Below are positions 60,783-64,000 of a stretch of 64,000 bases of DNA, one piece after another. A program made the translations under genes and the position numbers. Location: NCBI GenBank assembly GCA_965198995.1, contig CBDAQG010000002.1, positions 1,054,001-1,118,000 of the forward strand, read 5' to 3'. The notes under the pieces were generated by a model, which saw nothing but the letters and a program-made list of their open reading frames with translations, was not told where the DNA came from and made no database searches. This DNA is from CAXMMR01 sp965198995. GTDB taxonomy: Bacteria > Pseudomonadota > Alphaproteobacteria > Acetobacterales > Acetobacteraceae. Numbering within the stretch: position 1 is the stretch's first letter; every line of letters begins with the position of its first letter.

Positions 60783-61895
60783 GTGTCGCTTGCCGCAACC
60801 CTCTCGCTCTACATCTCGCGGCAATTCATGGCCTCGGTGCTGGCCATGCTCGCCTCGCTCACCGGCCTCGTCGCGCTGTTCGACTTCATCGAGCTGCTGC
60901 GCCGCGCCGCCAGCAAGCCCGATGTCGGCTTCGCGCTGATCGGCGAGATCGCCGCCCTGCGCCTGCCCTTCGCGGCGATGCAGATCCTGCCCTTCGCGGT
61001 GCTGCTCGGCGGCATCATCGCGTTTTGGCGCCTCACCCGCTCCTCCGAGCTGATCGTCGCCCGCGCCGCCGGCATCTCCGCCTGGCAGTTCCTCGCCGCG
61101 CCGCTGGTCTGCGCGCTGGCGCTCGGCGCCTTCGCCTCGGCCGCCGTCTCGCCGCTCTCCTCGGTGATGCTGGCCCGCGCCGAGCAGCTCGACAACCAGT
61201 ACATCCGCTCCACCGGCGGCCCGCTCGCGCTCGCCGGCGGCCAGCTCTGGCTGCGCCAGTCCGACCGCGCCTTCGACCCCGACGGCATGGCGATCCTGCA
61301 TGCCCGCGGCGTCACCCTCAAGCACGGCCGGCTCACCGCCCAGGGCGTCAGCGTCTTCCGGCTCGACGCCGAGGACCACCTGCTGTCGCGCATCGAGGCC
61401 AGCCGCGCCCTGCTCACCCGCGGCAATTGGCTGTTCGACGACGCGCGCACCGTCACCCCCGACCACCTGCCCGAGCTGATCGGCCGGATGACCCTGCCGA
61501 CCGACCTTACGGTGCACCGCGTGCAGGAGAGCTTCGCCTCGCCGGACACGCTGTCGCTGTGGGCGCTGCCCGACTTCATCGCGCTGCTGGACCGGGCAGG
61601 ATTTTCCTCTGTGCGCCATCGGCTGCACTTCCAATCGCTTCTCGCGCTGCCGTTGCTCGCCGGCACCATGGGGCTTGTGTCGGCAGGGTTTTCCATGCGA
61701 CCGACGCGACGCGGTGGAGTGGCGCGAATGGTGGGCAGCGGCGTCGCGGCAGGGTTTGCGCTGTTCACCGTCTCCAAGATCGCCGAGGAGTTTGGCCAGT
61801 CCGGCGCCCTGCCGCCGACACTCGCCGCCTGGGCCCCGACCGCGGCCGGCCTGATGCTGGCCGTGGCACTGCTGCTGCACCTCGAGGATGGCTGA
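60783..61895 (+). CDS. lptG: LPS export permease LptG
   Basis: Partner of LptF in LPS extraction, 370 residues. The N-terminal LSLYISRQFMASVLAMLASLTGLVALFDFIELLRRA gives the first segment, followed by LPFAVLLGGIIAFWRLTRSSELIVARAAGIS near 60-90 (coupling helix), a periplasmic domain and three C-terminal membrane segments including PLLAGTMGLVSAGFSMRP. The start is GTG at 60783. Confidence 0.94.
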   Translation: MSLAATLSLYISRQFMASVLAMLASLTGLVALFDFIELLRRAASKPDVGFALIGEIAALRLPFAAMQILPFAVLLGGIIAFWRLTRSSELIVARAAGISAWQFLAAPLVCALALGAFASAAVSPLSSVMLARAEQLDNQYIRSTGGPLALAGGQLWLRQSDRAFDPDGMAILHARGVTLKHGRLTAQGVSVFRLDAEDHLLSRIEASRALLTRGNWLFDDARTVTPDHLPELIGRMTLPTDLTVHRVQESFASPDTLSLWALPDFIALLDRAGFSSVRHRLHFQSLLALPLLAGTMGLVSAGFSMRPTRRGGVARMVGSGVAAGFALFTVSKIAEEFGQSGALPPTLAAWAPTAAGLMLAVALLLHLEDG

Positions 61896-61904
61896 TCGCG
61901 GTGC

Positions 61905-61965
61905 GGGACGGACAGGCAAGAGGCTCCGCCGGCTGGAGCCCGCGGCCCCAGACCCCATTTGTTAA
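61905..61965. repeat. GC-rich repeat (left of pair)
   Basis: Diverged AGAGGCTCCGCCGG and GGAGCCCGCGGCCCCAGACCCC, after lptG. The 61896-62042 gap holds this and about 80 bases with nothing recognised. Confidence 0.6.
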
Positions 61966-62042
61966 GAGCGTGGCGCAGCCTGTCTTGCTTGGCGAAGCCG
62001 ATCGAAGCACCTGCCGCACGGGCACAAGCTTCGCCCCTCGCC

Positions 62043-64000
62043 ATGATCAATAAAGTGGATTTTAAAGGCTCCGCCTTTAATCGGGTCCAGGGCAGACGGC
62101 CCTGGCCTTACTTACTTCTTTGTGTAATCGCCCTCTTTACCTCGACTCTCGCCCACGCCCAGTTCGGCGCCCTCGTGCACGGGTCGCATACCGCGGCGCC
62201 GGTCTCCAAGAGCGCCCCGGTCACCTTCACCGCCGACAGCGTCAGCTACGACAAGCAGAACGGCATCGTCACCGCCACCGGCCATGTCGAGGCCTACCAG
62301 AACGACCACATCATCCGCGCCGACCGCATGACCTTCGACCGCAACACCAACGTCGTCGCCGCCTCCGGCCACGTGGTGATCGCCGAGCCGGACGGGCAGG
62401 TGCTGTTCGCCGACTATGCCGAGCTCACCCAGGGCATGCGCGAGGGCGTGCTGTCGGGCATGCGTTCGCTGCTGGCGCTGAACGGCCGCCTGGCCGCCAA
62501 CGGCGCGCGGCGCACCGACGGCAAGCTCAACGAGCTCAGCCGCGCGGTCTACTCCACCTGCAACATCTGCGCGCTCGACCCGGAGAAGCCGCCGCTGTGG
62601 GACCTGTCCGCCTACCAGGCGACGCAGGATCTCGAGCACAAGCGCATCGAGTATCAGGACGCCTGGCTCGACATCCTCGGCCAGCCGGTCCTCTACCTGC
62701 CCTACTTCTCCAATGCCGACCCCTCGGTGAAGCGCGAGAGCGGCTTCCTGATCCCCGGCTTCGGGCTCACCGACAAGCACCTCGGCAGCTTCGTCAACAT
62801 CCCCTACTACCAGGTCATCAACGACGCCTCCGACGTCATCCTGACGCCGACGCTGACCACCGGCACCGGTCCGCAGCTCGCCGAGATCTACCGCCTGCGC
62901 CTCAACGACGGCGTGCTCAACGTCAACGGCGCGCTCGCCTATGACGAGGGCGCGCCGCAGGGCTACATCCAGGCGCACGGCCTGTTCGATTACAACGACA
63001 CCTGGCGTTACGGCTTCGACATCAACGAGTCCACCTCGCTCAACTACGAGCGCGACTTCCACATCCAGGGCTACGGCAACAACATCCAGACTTCGCAGAT
63101 CTACACCGAGGGCTTCGGCGACGGCACCTACGCCCGGCTCGACGTGCGCGCCTACCAGGCGCTGAACACCTCGGTCAGCCAGGTGCTGCTGCCCTACGTG
63201 CTGCCGCGCTACAGCTACGATTTCGTCGGCACGCCGGACACGCTCGGCGGCCGGCTTAGCTTCCACACCGAGGACTTCAACATCCTGCGCGACACCGGCA
63301 CCAACGACCAGCGCGGCGCCGCCACGCTGGCCTGGAACCGCCCGTTCGTCGGCAGCCTTGGCAACGTGCTCGGCCTCACCGTCCGGGTCGATGCCGCCGC
63401 CTATCACGCGACGACGATCGACCAGCAGCCGAACTTCGACATCGGCAACGCGGTGACCAACGCGCATGCCCAGCCGCTCGTCGCCGGCAAGCTGAACTGG
63501 CCGTTCGTGCGCAGCGCCGGCTCGCTCGGCACCCAGATCGTCGAGCCGATCGCCCAGCTCATCGTCGCGCCGAACTACGGCAACAGCACCCGCGACCGCA
63601 TCCCCAACGAGGACAGCCTGGACTATGAGTTCACCGACAGCACGCTGTTCAGCCTGAACCGCTTCCAGGGCTACGACCGCTTCGACAGCGGCCCGCGCGC
63701 CAATGTCGGCCTGCATCTGAACTGGACGTTGAACAGCGGCCAGCAGGTCGACGCCCTGATCGGCCAGTCCTACCAGGAGCATCGCGACGCCAACTTCTAT
63801 CCGGCTTCCGGCCTCGGCGAGCACGTCTCGGACATCATCAGCCGGGTGACGTTCGTGCCCTCGAACTGGCTCGACTTCACTGCCCGCGGCCGCTTCGACA
63901 AGGATAATGGCGACGTGCACTTCGCCGACGGCATCGTCAGCGCCGGCGCGCCGCTGCTGCGCCTGTCGGCCGGCTACGTCTACAGCAACGTCGACCCTTA
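62043..64000 (+). CDS. lptD: LPS assembly outer-membrane protein LptD (3' end outside window)
   Basis: Outer-membrane beta-barrel that inserts LPS into the outer leaflet. The frame is open to the window end. A start at ATG 62043 (or GTG 62055) reads through a GC-rich repeat into a signal peptide, YLLLCVIALFTSTLAHAQ. The OstA-like jellyroll follows: FTADSVSYDKQNGIVTATGHVEAYQ, then RADRMTFDRNTNVVAASGHV. YSTCNICALDP near 175 holds Cys of the usual disulfide set, and the C-terminal barrel region begins thereafter. No other ATG, GTG or TTG lies between the repeat and the signal. It follows lptF-lptG. Confidence 0.93.
   Translation, partial: MINKVDFKGSAFNRVQGRRPWPYLLLCVIALFTSTLAHAQFGALVHGSHTAAPVSKSAPVTFTADSVSYDKQNGIVTATGHVEAYQNDHIIRADRMTFDRNTNVVAASGHVVIAEPDGQVLFADYAELTQGMREGVLSGMRSLLALNGRLAANGARRTDGKLNELSRAVYSTCNICALDPEKPPLWDLSAYQATQDLEHKRIEYQDAWLDILGQPVLYLPYFSNADPSVKRESGFLIPGFGLTDKHLGSFVNIPYYQVINDASDVILTPTLTTGTGPQLAEIYRLRLNDGVLNVNGALAYDEGAPQGYIQAHGLFDYNDTWRYGFDINESTSLNYERDFHIQGYGNNIQTSQIYTEGFGDGTYARLDVRAYQALNTSVSQVLLPYVLPRYSYDFVGTPDTLGGRLSFHTEDFNILRDTGTNDQRGAATLAWNRPFVGSLGNVLGLTVRVDAAAYHATTIDQQPNFDIGNAVTNAHAQPLVAGKLNWPFVRSAGSLGTQIVEPIAQLIVAPNYGNSTRDRIPNEDSLDYEFTDSTLFSLNRFQGYDRFDSGPRANVGLHLNWTLNSGQQVDALIGQSYQEHRDANFYPASGLGEHVSDIISRVTFVPSNWLDFTARGRFDKDNGDVHFADGIVSAGAPLLRLSAGYVYSNVDP
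62054..62112. repeat. GC-rich repeat overlapping the lptD start
   Basis: TTTAAAGGCTCCGCCTTTAA followed by CCAGGGCAGACGGCCCTGG. It encodes the basic N-region of the LptD signal peptide. Confidence 0.85.

Noticed and set aside
59631..61958. 775-codon minus-strand frame across lptF/lptG
   Set aside because: It is an antisense shadow with no motifs; lptF and lptG are certain.
62112..63920. Long open frame on the minus strand across lptD
   Set aside because: It is a reverse-frame shadow of the beta-barrel gene; the translation is a Val/Asp/Arg-rich low-complexity string and the plus strand gives a clear LptD.

Overview
The window is high-GC, gene-dense bacterial DNA. LPS transport and synthesis genes (lptF, lptG, lptD, waaA, lpxK), a MucR regulator, a RES-Xre module and the hrcA/grpE/dnaK/dnaJ set point to a Gram-negative alphaproteobacterium. 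My best guess is Rhodospirillales/Acetobacteraceae; this is inferred from gene content, not from a database match.

Layout: 1-7 kb holds a cytochrome P450 (5' end outside the window) and a glycosyltransferase group led by a TPR-GT2-GT4 fusion. 7-10.7 kb holds pyrophosphatase, a membrane protein, a small Pro-rich lipoprotein and a divergent L,D-transpeptidase. 10.7-15 kb is an accessory patch of visibly different composition: a PIN-domain gene split by a complete IS5-type element, then a DUF4238 gene, ending at a tRNA with a CAU anticodon. 15-23 kb holds ettA, a GNAT, a DUF374 acyltransferase-waaA-lpxK operon and an M13 metallopeptidase.

23.3-32.2 kb is a nine-gene, end-to-end overlapping operon: inositol-3-phosphate synthase, an HD-like protein, a methyltransferase, a Gfo/Idh oxidoreductase, a metallo-beta-lactamase-fold protein with a zinc ribbon, a xylose-isomerase-like TIM barrel, a GT4 glycosyltransferase, a PIG-L deacetylase and a sugar-nucleotide epimerase. 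It reads as an uncharacterised pathway that makes inositol phosphate, glycosylates it and deacetylates the product, formally parallel to early mycothiol synthesis. It is the best candidate here for an undescribed system. A convergent minus-strand cluster (DUF2064, GT87-like, radical SAM/SPASM, GT2) follows.

36-48.5 kb holds a cytochrome b561/molybdopterin oxidoreductase pair, mucR, an AT-hook-like protein, an SDR, DUF3597, two more glycosyltransferases, an NCS1 permease, threonine aldolase, asparaginase and DUF427. 48.6-58.5 kb holds hemW-rdgB divergent from hrcA, a RES-Xre toxin-antitoxin pair, grpE-dnaK-dnaJ, dapB and a hydroxyacid dehydrogenase. 58.6-64 kb holds a 2'-5' RNA ligase-like gene divergent from a small gene, then lptF-lptG-lptD (lptD runs off the window).

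Two dispersed repeat families fill most longer intergenic gaps: a GC-rich two-hairpin family and an AT-rich two-hairpin family. Both often occur as inverted pairs (REPIN-like). Several genes begin or end inside them, notably lptD and the DUF374 gene (start codons) and the permease and threonine aldolase genes (stop codons). No rRNA, CRISPR array, prophage or replication origin was seen.
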